A stretch of 64,000 bases of DNA from Cyanobacteria bacterium GSL.Bin1 (GTDB lineage Bacteria > Cyanobacteriota > Cyanobacteriia > Cyanobacteriales > Rubidibacteraceae), in contig JAAANX010000099.1 of the NCBI GenBank assembly GCA_009909085.1, positions 88,551 to 152,550 of the forward strand, read 5' to 3'. Shown piece after piece: positions 25,550 to 35,323 of the stretch. The position numbers and the translations under genes are program-made. The notes beneath the pieces were generated by a model. That model saw nothing but the letters and a program-made list of their open reading frames with translations, was not told where the DNA came from and did no database searches. How positions within the stretch are numbered: the stretch's first letter is position 1; the number at the start of each line of letters is the position of its first letter.

Positions 25550-28500
25550 TTAAAAATGCTTTAAATTGAGTGTTTGATCGCGAGGGGTGAACTCACTCAA
25601 ATCGTTTCCAAGGAAATGAGCATTAACCTGGGGGCAAATTAAGGAAGATTTAAATAAGATTGCTTGTGACAAAGTCGTATCAAATTCAATGTTATCGAGG
25701 GGGAGATCTTCTTCTCCGTTTAAGATGGATAAAAATGTTGTTAACTCATTACGATAACCCGCTTGAATGTGTTCTTTCAGCGCAGACAACCAGAAAGAAA
25801 ACGGTTCGGTTTCTAGGCAGTAGCCATTTGCTTCCATCTCTCTCAATAAGGTTTTCCAAGACATAGAAGAGGGATTAATCACATGAAAAGTTTGCCCCCA
25901 GTTAGTCGATTGTTGAGTTAGATAAACCATTGCCTGAGTCGCATAATTAACAGGAGTCAGATTAATTTTGCCTGACAAGTGAGGGGCTTTTCCCAGTTGG
26001 AGACAACCCTTAATTAAACTAAAGAAGAAATCATTCGGTTTGTGAGTCATGCCCGTACGACTATCTCCAACCAGGGTGCCGAAACGATGAATTGTAGCCG
26101 GTAAGCCACGGTTTTGGGCTTCTCGCACCAGTTGTTCGGCGACCCACTTACTTTGGCCATAACCGGTTTGCAGTTCTTCTTCATCGAGCGGCAGATCGGT
26201 TTCTAAAACTAACCCTTGATCCACGTAAGTCTCGGGAAAAACGGATAAAGTGGAGACAAAATGAACGGGTCTGGTCTGACGGCAACTTGCCAAACGGAGG
26301 ATTTCTTGGGTACCCTGAACATTGGTGTCTCGTAACGCTGAGTAAGGATAAACAAAGTTGACCCAAGCCCCACTGTGATAAATAACGTCGATACTATTCG
26401 CCAAATCTTCAAATTGTTCAGAAGAAAGTCCGAGTAGGGGTTTTGATAAATCACCAATTACTGGAACAATGCGCTGTCGGTAACTGGGATGCCAAAGCGC
26501 ATAAGATTTTAACTGCTTTTCAATCCGTTTTCTGGCACTTTCTCCCGGACAGTAGCGCATCAGACAATAGAGATCAGCTTGAGTTTGCTCTAAAAGCTCG
26601 GCAAGCAAATAAGGACCGACAAAACCAGTCGCACCCGTGAGGAAAACCGCTGACGGCGATTGCGCTTTAGTAACATTAGCTGGGGTGCGATATTGAATGC
26701 TTGGATCGAGTTTGGCTTCTGCTTGCAGGTCAAAATCTTGAGAGTCAACGCTTGTTGGAGCAGAGGGCGCGCTGGCTTCTCCGGTTCCTGTAGGGCAGCC
26801 CGCCCCGTAAGCAGGGAACATCGCGCTGGGATTACTATCAGAGGTGATTGCCTTGGCAAAGGCAGCAAGGGTGGGATGTTGCACGAGTACAGAAACAGCA
26901 ATTTCAATCTGTAATTGCTCACTGACGCAATGAATACACTCAATCGCAAGTAAGGAATTCCCTCCCAGCGCAAAAAAATCATCTTCTACACCGACTTCAC
27001 TCACACCCAAAAGCCTACTCCAAATCGCCGCTAGCTGTTGCTCGGTTTCATTCTGTGGTACAACTGTCTCTGAAACAGTAAGCTGAGTCGGTTCTCTGTC
27101 CAGTGAAGGTAACTGTTTTTGATCAACTTTTCCATTCGGTGTCAGCGGCAACGCATTCATTAAAATAAAGTTCGCCGGAATCATGTAATTGGGGAGTTTC
27201 CGTTGCAGATAGGTACGTAGCATGCCAGTAACAGCCCGTTGCAGAGATTTCAAAAGACCCTGCGCCTCTAGCAAATACTCTGCACTTTGCTGCAGGAGGG
27301 TTTGCTCAACTGCAAACGTTTCTAGTTCCACTCCGAGACGAGAACCTTGCTGCCAAACCACTTTCCCTTGAAACCAATGCTCCTCCTCTTGCTTCGGTAG
27401 AGGAAAGCTCAGGCGAACTGCGTCTCCTTGCTCCAAATCCGGTGGTGCATCTTGTAAGCCCACCCCAACTGGGGAAATATCAACGGTTCTTAAGTGAAAT
27501 AACGCTCCGCCAGATTCTAAAGAACACTCTACTTCGTAAGGAATTTGATCGGGAATGAAGTCAGAAATCAGGTAAGCAATAATTTGTTGATGCCCCAGTT
27601 GGTCAGGTTGAGTGGTGACAAAAACTTGATGAATCCCGGGATAACTGGTGAGGGTTGCTTCGATTTCACCCACATCAACGCGATAACCGCGAATCTTAAC
27701 TTGTTGATCAATCCGTCCTAAGAATTCGAGATTGCCGTCTGGTTGATAACGAACTAAATCACCTGTTTTGTAGAGTCGAGCATCCGGTTGATGACTCAAA
27801 TGATTGGGAATAAAACTCTTTTCTGTTCCCTCAGGACAATTTAGATATCCACGAGCAACGCCAATTCCTCCTAAATATAACTCGCCAGCTTCCCCCCGAG
27901 ACACTGGCTGTTGTTGTTCGTCAAGGATATAAGCTTCTACATGCGGTAATGGTTTACCAATGGGAAGTTCTGGGTTTGTAGAGACTTCTGCTGGTAAGCG
28001 GTAAGTCGTTGCGACAACAGTTGCTTCTGTGGGACCGTAAGTATTAATCAGCACGGGTGAACCACTTACACAATTTTGCCATTGCTCTACGTAGTAAGGA
28101 TTCGCTCGTTCTCCCCCGATAATGACACACCGGATATCGGAGGGGAAAGTTAATTCCGGTTGTTTGACCAATCCTTCTACTAAGAGATGCCAGTATGCTG
28201 TGGGCAAATCTAAAACAGTTAAGCGATAATCCTGACACAGTCGCAGAAATGTTGGCATGGAATCCAACATCGTTTCTGGACGTAAAACCAAAGTTGCCCC
28301 TGTGATGAAACAGGTATAGATTTCTTCAACAGCTGCATCGAAACTAAAGGAGGCAAATTGAAGAATCCGATCTGTTTCGGTGATTTCATATTCTTGAGCC
28401 GCTTTTTGGGCAAACGTCACTAGTGAGCGATGTTCAATCATCACCCCTTTCGGTTTCCCTGTGGAACCCGAGGTATAGATTAGATAAGCTAGATTCTGCG

Positions 28501-29806
28501 GCGTTGTTTCGGAGGTGGGATTGTCAGTGGGATACTCTGCAATCAACTCCCAATCCCAGTACAAATCAATCAGCTTGACCTGTGTCGGAGGAAGGTGATC
28601 ACTATTATCTTGAATTAATAGAACTGAGAGTTGAGAATCATCCAGCATGTCAGCGATTCGTTCGGGGGGATAAGCCGGATCAAGGGGCACATATGCTGCG
28701 CCTGCCTTTAAAATGCCAAGGACTCCCACCATCAGGTTGAAGCAACGGGGCATAAAAATTCCCACTAAGGTTTCGCAACCGACACCTAGACTTTGTAGAT
28801 AGTGAGCGACTTGATTGGCAGCTTCATTGAGTTGTTCATAAGTGAAATGTTTTTCCTGATCAATTACTGCTGTTTTCTGGGGAAGGCGTTGAACTTCCGC
28901 CTCAAATAAATGATGGATACAGAGGTCTAACCTCTCAGTACCGAATTCGGGTTGATCGCACTCAATTTCTGCCAGGAGAGGAAGGGTTGCGATGGGCTGT
29001 TCGGGTTGCGCGATCGCGCTCATTAAAAAGGCTTTAAATCCTTGAGCTAAATGAACGATGGTTTCTTGCTGAAATAAATCAGCGTTATATTGCCAACAAA
29101 GCTGTAGTCTTTCTCCTGCTTCTTTCACGGTTAAATGCAGATCAAATGCTTCACTACCTTGCTCTTCAAGTGGATACGGGTCTACGCATGAATTGTTGTC
29201 TCCTCCGATGCATTCACCAAGGGAACCGATGTCCCAACTAAACGCTACTTGTACGGGTGGAGATTGGTCTGTTTCTTGCTGCTGCTTCAAATATTTCGCC
29301 ACTTCCGGGAAAGGATCGTCTTGGTAGTGTTCCACCTCTTCCACTCCTCTGGTTACTCTCAGCAAAACGTCAGAGAAAGATAGATTTCCGACTAAGTTGA
29401 CACGACAAACAACCCAATTCGCCAGCTTGTCTCGGACAGTTTGAGGCTCCTCGGTTTCTCGCCAGTTTGACCTGAGGGAAACCCCCATCAAGAACTTTTC
29501 CTGCTCGCACAGGCGACTTAACCAACTTGAAAATGCTGAGCAAAAGATAATGAATAAACTCGTATTTTCTAATTGCTTAAGTTTTCTAATGTTGCTAACT
29601 TTACTCTCCTCAAAATCATCTAAATAAACCTCTCCTGTGTAAGGGAGTGAATTCGACCATTGAGAATCGACAGGCAAGCTTAAATGTAGGGGGATTTGCG
29701 CCAGTTCGTTTTCCCAATAATTTTTTACGTTAACTTGTTGTTCAACTGAGATTTTCTCAGTAGGTTGCCATTGAATACACTTATTGAAGTAATTTAATTT
29801 CATCAA
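25550..29806 (-). CDS. Single-module NRPS with PilZ-like insertion and terminal thioester reductase
   Basis: 1418 residues. About 1-280: only the C-terminal half of a condensation-type domain ([20 protein letters not shown] onward); the HHxxxDG half is absent. About 300-740: adenylation domain with [52 protein letters not shown] and [13 protein letters not shown]. About 760-850: PilZ-like beta domain ([30 protein letters not shown]) inserted between motifs A8 and A10 ([10 protein letters not shown]). About 920-1000: carrier protein with GGNSLLAIE. About 1055-1410: NADPH reductase ([30 protein letters not shown]), releasing an aldehyde or alcohol. Substrate and product unknown. Divergent from ddl across a 385-base AT-rich gap. 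Confidence 0.93.
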   Translation of the reverse strand: MMKLNYFNKCIQWQPTEKISVEQQVNVKNYWENELAQIPLHLSLPVDSQWSNSLPYTGEVYLDDFEESKVSNIRKLKQLENTSLFIIFCSAFSSWLSRLCEQEKFLMGVSLRSNWRETEEPQTVRDKLANWVVCRVNLVGNLSFSDVLLRVTRGVEEVEHYQDDPFPEVAKYLKQQQETDQSPPVQVAFSWDIGSLGECIGGDNNSCVDPYPLEEQGSEAFDLHLTVKEAGERLQLCWQYNADLFQQETIVHLAQGFKAFLMSAIAQPEQPIATLPLLAEIECDQPEFGTERLDLCIHHLFEAEVQRLPQKTAVIDQEKHFTYEQLNEAANQVAHYLQSLGVGCETLVGIFMPRCFNLMVGVLGILKAGAAYVPLDPAYPPERIADMLDDSQLSVLLIQDNSDHLPPTQVKLIDLYWDWELIAEYPTDNPTSETTPQNLAYLIYTSGSTGKPKGVMIEHRSLVTFAQKAAQEYEITETDRILQFASFSFDAAVEEIYTCFITGATLVLRPETMLDSMPTFLRLCQDYRLTVLDLPTAYWHLLVEGLVKQPELTFPSDIRCVIIGGERANPYYVEQWQNCVSGSPVLINTYGPTEATVVATTYRLPAEVSTNPELPIGKPLPHVEAYILDEQQQPVSRGEAGELYLGGIGVARGYLNCPEGTEKSFIPNHLSHQPDARLYKTGDLVRYQPDGNLEFLGRIDQQVKIRGYRVDVGEIEATLTSYPGIHQVFVTTQPDQLGHQQIIAYLISDFIPDQIPYEVECSLESGGALFHLRTVDISPVGVGLQDAPPDLEQGDAVRLSFPLPKQEEEHWFQGKVVWQQGSRLGVELETFAVEQTLLQQSAEYLLEAQGLLKSLQRAVTGMLRTYLQRKLPNYMIPANFILMNALPLTPNGKVDQKQLPSLDREPTQLTVSETVVPQNETEQQLAAIWSRLLGVSEVGVEDDFFALGGNSLLAIECIHCVSEQLQIEIAVSVLVQHPTLAAFAKAITSDSNPSAMFPAYGAGCPTGTGEASAPSAPTSVDSQDFDLQAEAKLDPSIQYRTPANVTKAQSPSAVFLTGATGFVGPYLLAELLEQTQADLYCLMRYCPGESARKRIEKQLKSYALWHPSYRQRIVPVIGDLSKPLLGLSSEQFEDLANSIDVIYHSGAWVNFVYPYSALRDTNVQGTQEILRLASCRQTRPVHFVSTLSVFPETYVDQGLVLETDLPLDEEELQTGYGQSKWVAEQLVREAQNRGLPATIHRFGTLVGDSRTGMTHKPNDFFFSLIKGCLQLGKAPHLSGKINLTPVNYATQAMVYLTQQSTNWGQTFHVINPSSMSWKTLLREMEANGYCLETEPFSFWLSALKEHIQAGYRNELTTFLSILNGEEDLPLDNIEFDTTLSQAILFKSSLICPQVNAHFLGNDLSEFTPRDQTLNLKHF

Positions 29807-30191
29807 TCTTCCTTCGTGATTACCCTTGAAAACCTTCTAAGTATGTTATGAAAAATCTTGTCCCTTAAAATAATTAATTTATAACACACTTAATTTTAAA
29901 TGAGAAAATTTAATTTTAAATTACGAAAATATACTCTAAAGTAATTACTGAAAAATAACTCAAAAAGCGTGATTTCTCTGATAAAAATCATCACTATCTA
30001 AAAGTTCATGAATAACAGACAATTCAATTATGATTTTTAGTATTTTCTTTTCAAAAAGTAATAAATAGGCTTTAACTTAAGTTAAAGAGTAAGTTAAAGC
30101 AATAACACCTTGGTTTAGTGAAGTATGGTCCGGCGCAAAATTGTGGTATTGTAAGGGGCTAATATTAAGGATGAATTAAGTTAGTCGGATA
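29807..30191. other. AT-rich divergent promoter region (NRPS / ddl) with palindrome
   Basis: 385 bases between divergent genes. It contains two TTAATTTTAAAT repeats near 29888-29925, an 18-base perfect palindrome CTTTAACTTAAGTTAAAG at 30070-30087, and a further direct copy of its half AAGTTAAAG at 30091-30099. The palindrome lies about 105 bases before ddl and 264 before the NRPS and could be an operator. No gene seen. Confidence 0.6.
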
Positions 30192-31247
30192 ATGAGTAAA
30201 ATACGGGTTGGATTATTATTTGGTGGATGTTCTGGAGAACACGAGGTATCCATTCGTTCTGCAAGCGCGATCGCGCAGGCACTGCAAACGGAACATAACG
30301 CACTCAAATATAGTCTAATTCCCTTTTATATTCAAGAAAATGGGATCTGGCAAGCCGGAACCGTTGCTGAACAAGCGCTAAAAGAGCAAACTCCCCCAGC
30401 CAAGTCAGCCTCAGGGGAAAGATGGCAGTTTCCTGCAGCAGCCAGTACGATTGATGTCTGGTTTCCAATCTTGCATGGTCCTAATGGGGAAGATGGAACG
30501 GTCCAAGGCTTACTGAAATTAATGCAAGTTCCCTTCGTTGGTAGCGGTGTGCTTGGCTCAGCGTTAGGCATGGATAAATTAGCGATGAAAACGGCGTTTG
30601 CTCAGGCTGGATTGCCGCAAGTGAAGTATAAAGGAATCCAGCGCGATCAAATTTGGTCGAGTCCCTGTGTCTTCCCCAAACTCTGTGATGAAATTGAGGA
30701 AGAAATTAACTATCCCTGTTTTGTTAAGCCAGCCAATCTGGGCTCATCTGTCGGCATTTCTAAAGCGAAAACCCGGTCTGAACTTGAAGCTGCTCTTGAT
30801 CTAGCCGCAAATTATGACCGCCGGATTATTGTAGAACAAGGGATTGTTGCCAGAGAAGTTGAATGTGCCATTTTAGGGAATGAAGATCCCCAAGCTTCAG
30901 TTGTCGGAGAAATTAAGTATACAACTGACTTTTACGACTATGAAACAAAATACACCGAAGGCAAAGCAGAACTTTATATTCCCGCCCCCCTTCCCGATCC
31001 AATCTTTAAACAGGTTCAAGAACTAGCAAAACAAGCGTTTACCGTGGTGGATGCAGCTGGCTTAGCCCGGGTCGATATTTTTTATGAAGAGCAAACAGAA
31101 GAAGTCTATCTCAACGAAATTAATACCCTTCCTGGCTTTACAGCAACCAGTATGTATCCCCGGTTATGGGAAGCAACGGGCATTCCTTTTTCGGAATTGG
31201 TTGATCGTTTGATTCAACTCGGTATCCAACGTTATCACTCGGAGTAA
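30192..31247 (+). CDS. ddl: D-alanine--D-alanine ligase
   Basis: ATP-grasp ligase making the D-Ala-D-Ala dipeptide of peptidoglycan. 351 residues: [35 protein letters not shown], glycine-rich ATP loop [30 protein letters not shown] (omega-loop with the Tyr typical of D-Ala rather than D-Lac ligases), and the metal-binding RVDIF...[12 protein letters not shown] considered a MysD-type mycosporine ligase because an NRPS is next door; the motifs are those of ordinary Ddl. Confidence 0.95.
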   Translation: MSKIRVGLLFGGCSGEHEVSIRSASAIAQALQTEHNALKYSLIPFYIQENGIWQAGTVAEQALKEQTPPAKSASGERWQFPAAASTIDVWFPILHGPNGEDGTVQGLLKLMQVPFVGSGVLGSALGMDKLAMKTAFAQAGLPQVKYKGIQRDQIWSSPCVFPKLCDEIEEEINYPCFVKPANLGSSVGISKAKTRSELEAALDLAANYDRRIIVEQGIVAREVECAILGNEDPQASVVGEIKYTTDFYDYETKYTEGKAELYIPAPLPDPIFKQVQELAKQAFTVVDAAGLARVDIFYEEQTEEVYLNEINTLPGFTATSMYPRLWEATGIPFSELVDRLIQLGIQRYHSE

Positions 31248-31306
31248 GGTTAGAGGATTAGATTGATCTGAAAATGCCAAGCGTTCCTCCCTTTAATTAG
31301 GAGACT

Positions 31307-31588
31307 CTACTTATCGTCTGGCAATTGGTCATAATGTCCACCAATCGCGAAGATACAAATATAATTGTCATCAAATTTGTAAATTACGCGATCGCGCTTA
31401 GATAATCGTCGAGACCATAATCCTGATAAATTATGCTTAAGCGGTTCCGGTTTGCCAGTTCCCTGGGTAGGATCTCCTCTCAGCATTTCTTTCAGAATTT
31501 TGCAGAGGGCGCGATGGAGTTTTGGATCTTTTTGTCTTAACGTTTCGTAAATCTGCCAGGTCTTCCCTTCAAATACTAAGGATCTCAT
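31307..31588 (-). CDS. YoeB/Txe-family mRNA interferase toxin
   Basis: 93 residues from ATG 31588: MRSLVFEGKTWQIYETLRQK, KILKEMLRGDPTQGTGKPEP, then LSGLWSRRLSKRDRVIYKFD and FAIGGHYDQ. This is the YoeB/Txe pattern (GxGKPExLKxxLSGxWSRRIxxxHRLVY, C-terminal GHY). The frame is open to 31744, but the extension is out-of-frame antitoxin sequence; the start at 31588 overlaps the antitoxin end by 20 bases. Ribosome-dependent mRNA cleavage is the family activity. Confidence 0.92.
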   Translation of the reverse strand: MRSLVFEGKTWQIYETLRQKDPKLHRALCKILKEMLRGDPTQGTGKPEPLKHNLSGLWSRRLSKRDRVIYKFDDNYICIFAIGGHYDQLPDDK

Positions 31589-31841
31589 TGACTTCCTCAG
31601 CCGTGGGAGAATAACCTTGACTTTTTTGGTGAGTTTCTGTGGCTTGGGCAATTTGCTGCACCAAGCTGGCATTTTGGAGAACGTAGAGGGTTTCTTGCTC
31701 TCTTTCCCAGTCTTCGGCGCTGATAACCACAAAATCACTGCCATTGCGACGAGTTACCTTCAATGGTGTATGTTCGCTAATGACTTTTTCTACATAGTTT
31801 TTGAGCTTTTCTCGAAACTGATTGACACTAACGCTGTCCAT
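31569..31841 (-). CDS. Phd/YefM antitoxin of the YoeB pair
   Basis: 90 residues: MDSVSVNQFREKLKNYVEKV with EHTPLKVTRRNGSDFVVISAEDW, the YefM DNA-binding part, then a helical toxin-binding tail ending TAEEVNEILSI. Usual autorepressor. The pair lies 83 bases from the 3' end of tRNA-Phe, a common integration neighbourhood, but no integrase or clear attachment repeat is present. Confidence 0.92.
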   Translation of the reverse strand: MDSVSVNQFREKLKNYVEKVISEHTPLKVTRRNGSDFVVISAEDWEREQETLYVLQNASLVQQIAQATETHQKSQGYSPTAEEVNEILSI

Positions 31842-31923
31842 AACGTCATTTTGGAATGTACGGCATTTACGTACATCTTAGCAAGAGTAAACCAATGCAG
31901 GGTTGATGAAGCCATTAAAAAAA

Positions 31924-31996
31924 TGCCAGGACGCAGATTTGAACTGCGGACACGGGGATTTTCAGTCCCCTGCTCTACCAACTGAGCTATCCCGGC
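31924..31996 (-). tRNA. trnF: tRNA-Phe (GAA)
   Basis: 73 bases, minus strand, GCCGGGATAGCTCAGTTGG at the 5' end; acceptor GCCGGGA pairs with TCCTGGC (one G-T), D arm with GGTAGAGC, anticodon loop CTGAAAA with GAA, T loop GTTCAAATC, discriminator A. CCA is not encoded. The complete cloverleaf is visible. Confidence 0.97.
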
Positions 31997-32135
31997 AAGC
32001 GCCTTTTTTTAGCGCTTTATTACTATAACAAATCACTTTGGTAGTGACAAGTCCCGAGAGAAAATTTATTTCGGTCTCATTTCGCGTTACATTAGATGAG
32101 AAAATCGAAACGTTCGGTATGCTTTCGCGCGATTT

Positions 32136-32768
32136 ATGAGCCAATCCTCGGCAAATGTAATGACTAATGACCGTCCCTCAGAACCACCCAAGCCGTGGTT
32201 ATGGGATCATCTCCCCAATTACCCAATTTCTGTGCGGGGATGTTCTCCTCGGACGGCCCAAGAGATTGATTTGTTGTTGCTCGCCCTCGAAGCTTTGGAA
32301 CTCGCTAGCTCGGAACGGATGCTAGCAACGGCCAAGGATTTAAATTTAACTGATTTGATTCCAAACCGGGTAGTTTTGTGGCGGTTGCGGTGTACCAATC
32401 CTTGGCGACGCTCTTATATGCGACGCTATTTAGAGTTAGAGCAAGCAAAGGCGCTAACGATTATTGCTGCTTCGCGATCGCGCCAACTGACGTTTTTAAT
32501 TCGCCAACTGCTACTGGTGGAGCAACAACTTCGCGCCCAAGAGCTGCCACTACGGCAAAATCTCCGCCTTGGATGGTATTTAGGGCGATTTCAGGCTCAT
32601 TTTCGCGGACGGATGAATCCTCGTCGGGCCAGAATTGCAGAATATTTAGCGTCTCCTGATCAATTGGATGAGGTTGCCATTTCCTTACTGAAAAAACTGT
32701 TATTCGCGACAGGAACTGCTGGCGCACAGCGTTTATGGTGTAGTTTATTTGATGGAGAAATAAGATGA
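32136..32768 (+). CDS. DUF3038-family protein
   Basis: 210 residues, all-helical, leucine- and arginine-rich, no membrane helix. Segments GCSPRTAQEIDLLLLALEAL, LIPNRVVLWRLRCTNPWRRS and LSLL-type helices fit the cyanobacterial DUF3038 family. The four-base overlap with the following DUF4335 gene reproduces a pairing seen in cyanobacterial genomes and supports a joint role, still unknown. Confidence 0.82.
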   Translation: MSQSSANVMTNDRPSEPPKPWLWDHLPNYPISVRGCSPRTAQEIDLLLLALEALELASSERMLATAKDLNLTDLIPNRVVLWRLRCTNPWRRSYMRRYLELEQAKALTIIAASRSRQLTFLIRQLLLVEQQLRAQELPLRQNLRLGWYLGRFQAHFRGRMNPRRARIAEYLASPDQLDEVAISLLKKLLFATGTAGAQRLWCSLFDGEIR

Positions 32769-33763
32769 CGATTCGCCGTCAATACAGTTTACCGAACTGT
32801 TCTTTAATCCTTGATGGCTGGACAGGAGACGTAAATTTTAACGAAGACGGGAATGGACGCCCCTTGATGTCAATTTTGGTCAATGCCGAATGCCGCTTCC
32901 TTGCCGAAGAACATCAGTCATCCGTCTTACAAGGCGATCGCGATTTTCTGGAAAGTTTAGTCCGAGTTGTCAATAATTACGCGCAATCGGTTCTGAGTGG
33001 ACTCACTCCGGAACCGACTCAAGATTGGGTCGGAGAATCGGTTCAAATCAAGCCTCTTCCGGAAAAAAATCGACACCAGTTGCAATTGACGCGTACCGAA
33101 GATGGCAAGCCAGAAGAGGTGATCAAAATTGATTTAACCACAGTAGAATTATTTGACTTGGTTGAAGCCATTGATCAACTCTTAAATGATGGCACTACTC
33201 TTCCCGAACTTACCTTAAGTCTTCATCCTCACTCTCGTAAAATTCGTAGCCGCAACGAACCGTTAGCGAAAAAAGCCCAGCCCGCAATGACGGGAGTGGC
33301 GAGTTTAGCTGTCGCCGCGATCGCGCTCTTTTTTGTTCCCATTCCAGAAATACGCGAACCCGAACCCGTAGAAGGTAATGGATCCCGTCGTGAAGAAACC
33401 CTCCCCAGTGAAAGGGGGCGTGCCGTCCCTTCCGGGATTAAAGAAACCCTCGCCGATCTTCCGAGAATTACTGATTCAGACGAGTTAGCGGCTTTAGGAA
33501 GTAATCTGCAAACGACAATTAGTCAAAACTTACAACAAGAGGTTAGGGAAGAATCCTTACGGTATCGGGTGTGGGTTACACAGACAGGAGATGTTCTGGG
33601 TTACGAACAACTCGCAGGACCGAATCTCAATATTACCGAAACCCCCGTTCTCCCCAATTTGCTTTCTTTACCCGTTGAGGGCAATACTCCACAAGCAAGT
33701 GCTGTTGGGGAATTAGAAGTCACTTTCAACGCCAATGGAGTCGTGGCAGTCGAACGGGAGTAA
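32765..33763 (+). CDS. DUF4335-family protein
   Basis: 332 residues. N-terminal domain to about 160 (RQYSLPNCSLILDGWTGDVN, PLMSILVNAECRFLAEE), one membrane helix at about 180-197 (MTGVASLAVAAIALFFVPIP), then a Pro/Glu-rich linker and a C-terminal domain ending GELEVTFNANGVVAVERE. Typical DUF4335 architecture. It begins inside the DUF3038 stop. Its last 51 bases overlap the convergent helicase-like gene, so both C termini share DNA. Confidence 0.82.
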   Translation: MTIRRQYSLPNCSLILDGWTGDVNFNEDGNGRPLMSILVNAECRFLAEEHQSSVLQGDRDFLESLVRVVNNYAQSVLSGLTPEPTQDWVGESVQIKPLPEKNRHQLQLTRTEDGKPEEVIKIDLTTVELFDLVEAIDQLLNDGTTLPELTLSLHPHSRKIRSRNEPLAKKAQPAMTGVASLAVAAIALFFVPIPEIREPEPVEGNGSRREETLPSERGRAVPSGIKETLADLPRITDSDELAALGSNLQTTISQNLQQEVREESLRYRVWVTQTGDVLGYEQLAGPNLNITETPVLPNLLSLPVEGNTPQASAVGELEVTFNANGVVAVERE

Positions 33764-35272
33764 TTGTCGCACAAAATGCCAATTGCCGACTCTGGCATAA
33801 GGTTCTAATGCCGAGAGAACCGTTTTCCCATAACTGCGATGATTGACCCGACTATCGAGTAAGGCAACAACCCCTTGTTGTTCGCGCAAAGGAACCACTG
33901 CTCGCTGTAATTCTCTCAATGCCGTGGGTAAGAGATAGAGGCGAAACCAATCTTGGCGTTTCTGTTTATAATAAGCAGTTTGTCCGGCAACAATCGGGTT
34001 TTCCAGAGAAGGAAGCGGAATGGTTGTCATAATCAGCAACTGTGGCGTCGCTAACTGTTGTCGGTAGTCTTGCCAAAATTCCCAGCTACACACTAAAATC
34101 CCATTTTCTCGCAGTTGCGTACTTTCTAACCGGACGCGAGACCCAAATTCACCTGCTAATGCCGTTGCTGTTTGTCGTTTCAAGGGGACATCACTGACTA
34201 GAACAACCACTAAATTGCTATGGAAATCGCCCTCAGTGATCAGGTGACGGATTTTTTCCAAGAGGGCGGGTTGAAATTCCCTGGTATTGGGCATTGGCAT
34301 CCCATCGGGTATATATAAATTAATTGCATCCTGATGGCGATCGCGCGCAAACCGTAAGCAAGTCATCTCTGGTAAACCCAACTTCTGACGATACACAGGG
34401 GCATCTTTTTCCCAATCGAGAAAGCCGCCAATGAAAACCGTTGGCTGTTGTGTCCAAAGTGGGGTTAACTCTTCAGAGACCGAACCAGGACAACACGCAA
34501 TTGTAAATTCTCCTCGTTCCCGATACATATCTGCCCAAAGGAGTTGATTACTTTGTTGGGCTTGCTGGAAAAACTGGCAAAAGGGATGATTAGGTGCAGT
34601 CTCCTTTAAAACCACAAATAGCTTTTTCAGAATTTCTTGTTCCGGTTCATTCAGCAATAAACACTCATAAGGATTTTGCGGGCGATTAAAGAGCATTTTG
34701 GTCAGTTCCACTCTCACATCACGAATGAGGTCTGCATGCTGCGGATAATGGTTGAGTAATTCATTCCAATGGCGAGTGGAAATCCTCAAGGTGAGTTGCT
34801 CTCGTGCCCAATCTTCTAAATCATCCGCTTCGTCAAAAATGGTGGGAATGCCCTCAGGAAGGAATCCTTTTTCAAAGAGACGATCCGCAAACCAGTCTTG
34901 AGGAGAAACCAGAATTAACCCGGAATGATGGCTCAATATTTCTGGAGAAAGGTTGGCTAAGTTTTCGCAAACCTGAACCGGTGTGTTCGTATCCAGCCAT
35001 TCTTTGAGTTGTGGAATTGCCCGATCTAAAAGCTGCTTTTGTTTGCTTTTCGGGGCAACAACAAGGACAGGACGGGCAAACAATAGAGCAGGAGTCAGAT
35101 AGCTAAAGCAGTAGCCTGAGGCAGTTCCCGTTTGCATCAGGGCAGACCGTTTAAGGCGCAACGCTCTTGCCACAAGACGCGCCATTGTTAGATGATGGGG
35201 CCAATTGAGGTCGGGTTGATTGCGAAGAAAGCTACGGAGATAGGTATGGACTTCTGCTTCGATAACTGTCAC
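33713..35272 (-). CDS. DinG/XPD-type helicase-like protein with degenerate ATPase motifs
   Basis: 519 residues. Overall order follows DinG-type SF2 helicases: N-terminal QTGTASGYCFSYLTPALLFA where Walker A should be, VVAPKSKQKQLLDRA (Ia), IFDEADDLEDWA (II, DEAD for DEAH), VVVLVSDVPLKRQTATAL and a C-terminal LRELQRAVVPLREQQGVVAL, LLDSRVNHRSYG. The Walker A lysine and the GRxIR arginines of motif VI are missing (TASGYC, AVVPLRE), so ATP hydrolysis is unlikely. The frame is otherwise intact and long, so it is probably a maintained pseudo-enzyme rather than a dead gene. Confidence 0.8.
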   Translation of the reverse strand: MTVIEAEVHTYLRSFLRNQPDLNWPHHLTMARLVARALRLKRSALMQTGTASGYCFSYLTPALLFARPVLVVAPKSKQKQLLDRAIPQLKEWLDTNTPVQVCENLANLSPEILSHHSGLILVSPQDWFADRLFEKGFLPEGIPTIFDEADDLEDWAREQLTLRISTRHWNELLNHYPQHADLIRDVRVELTKMLFNRPQNPYECLLLNEPEQEILKKLFVVLKETAPNHPFCQFFQQAQQSNQLLWADMYRERGEFTIACCPGSVSEELTPLWTQQPTVFIGGFLDWEKDAPVYRQKLGLPEMTCLRFARDRHQDAINLYIPDGMPMPNTREFQPALLEKIRHLITEGDFHSNLVVVLVSDVPLKRQTATALAGEFGSRVRLESTQLRENGILVCSWEFWQDYRQQLATPQLLIMTTIPLPSLENPIVAGQTAYYKQKRQDWFRLYLLPTALRELQRAVVPLREQQGVVALLDSRVNHRSYGKTVLSALEPYARVGNWHFVRQLLPFDCHDSIGVESDF

Positions 35273-35323
35273 GAGAACACTTCAATTTAAATAGAGTCAC
35301 TCCCATCATTATAAAAAAGCATT

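Noticed and set aside
26590..26982. 130-codon minus frame within the NRPS gene
   Set aside because: Alternative frame of the carrier/reductase linker; the NRPS motifs lie in the other frame.
30192..31247. MysD-type mycosporine ligase because of the adjacent NRPS
   Set aside because: No mysA-C genes nearby and the protein has the standard Ddl motifs.
31271..31932. AAAATGCCA at 31271 and at the tRNA-Phe 3' end as attachment repeats around the YoeB pair
   Set aside because: Only nine identical bases in AT-rich sequence; too short to support an insertion claim.
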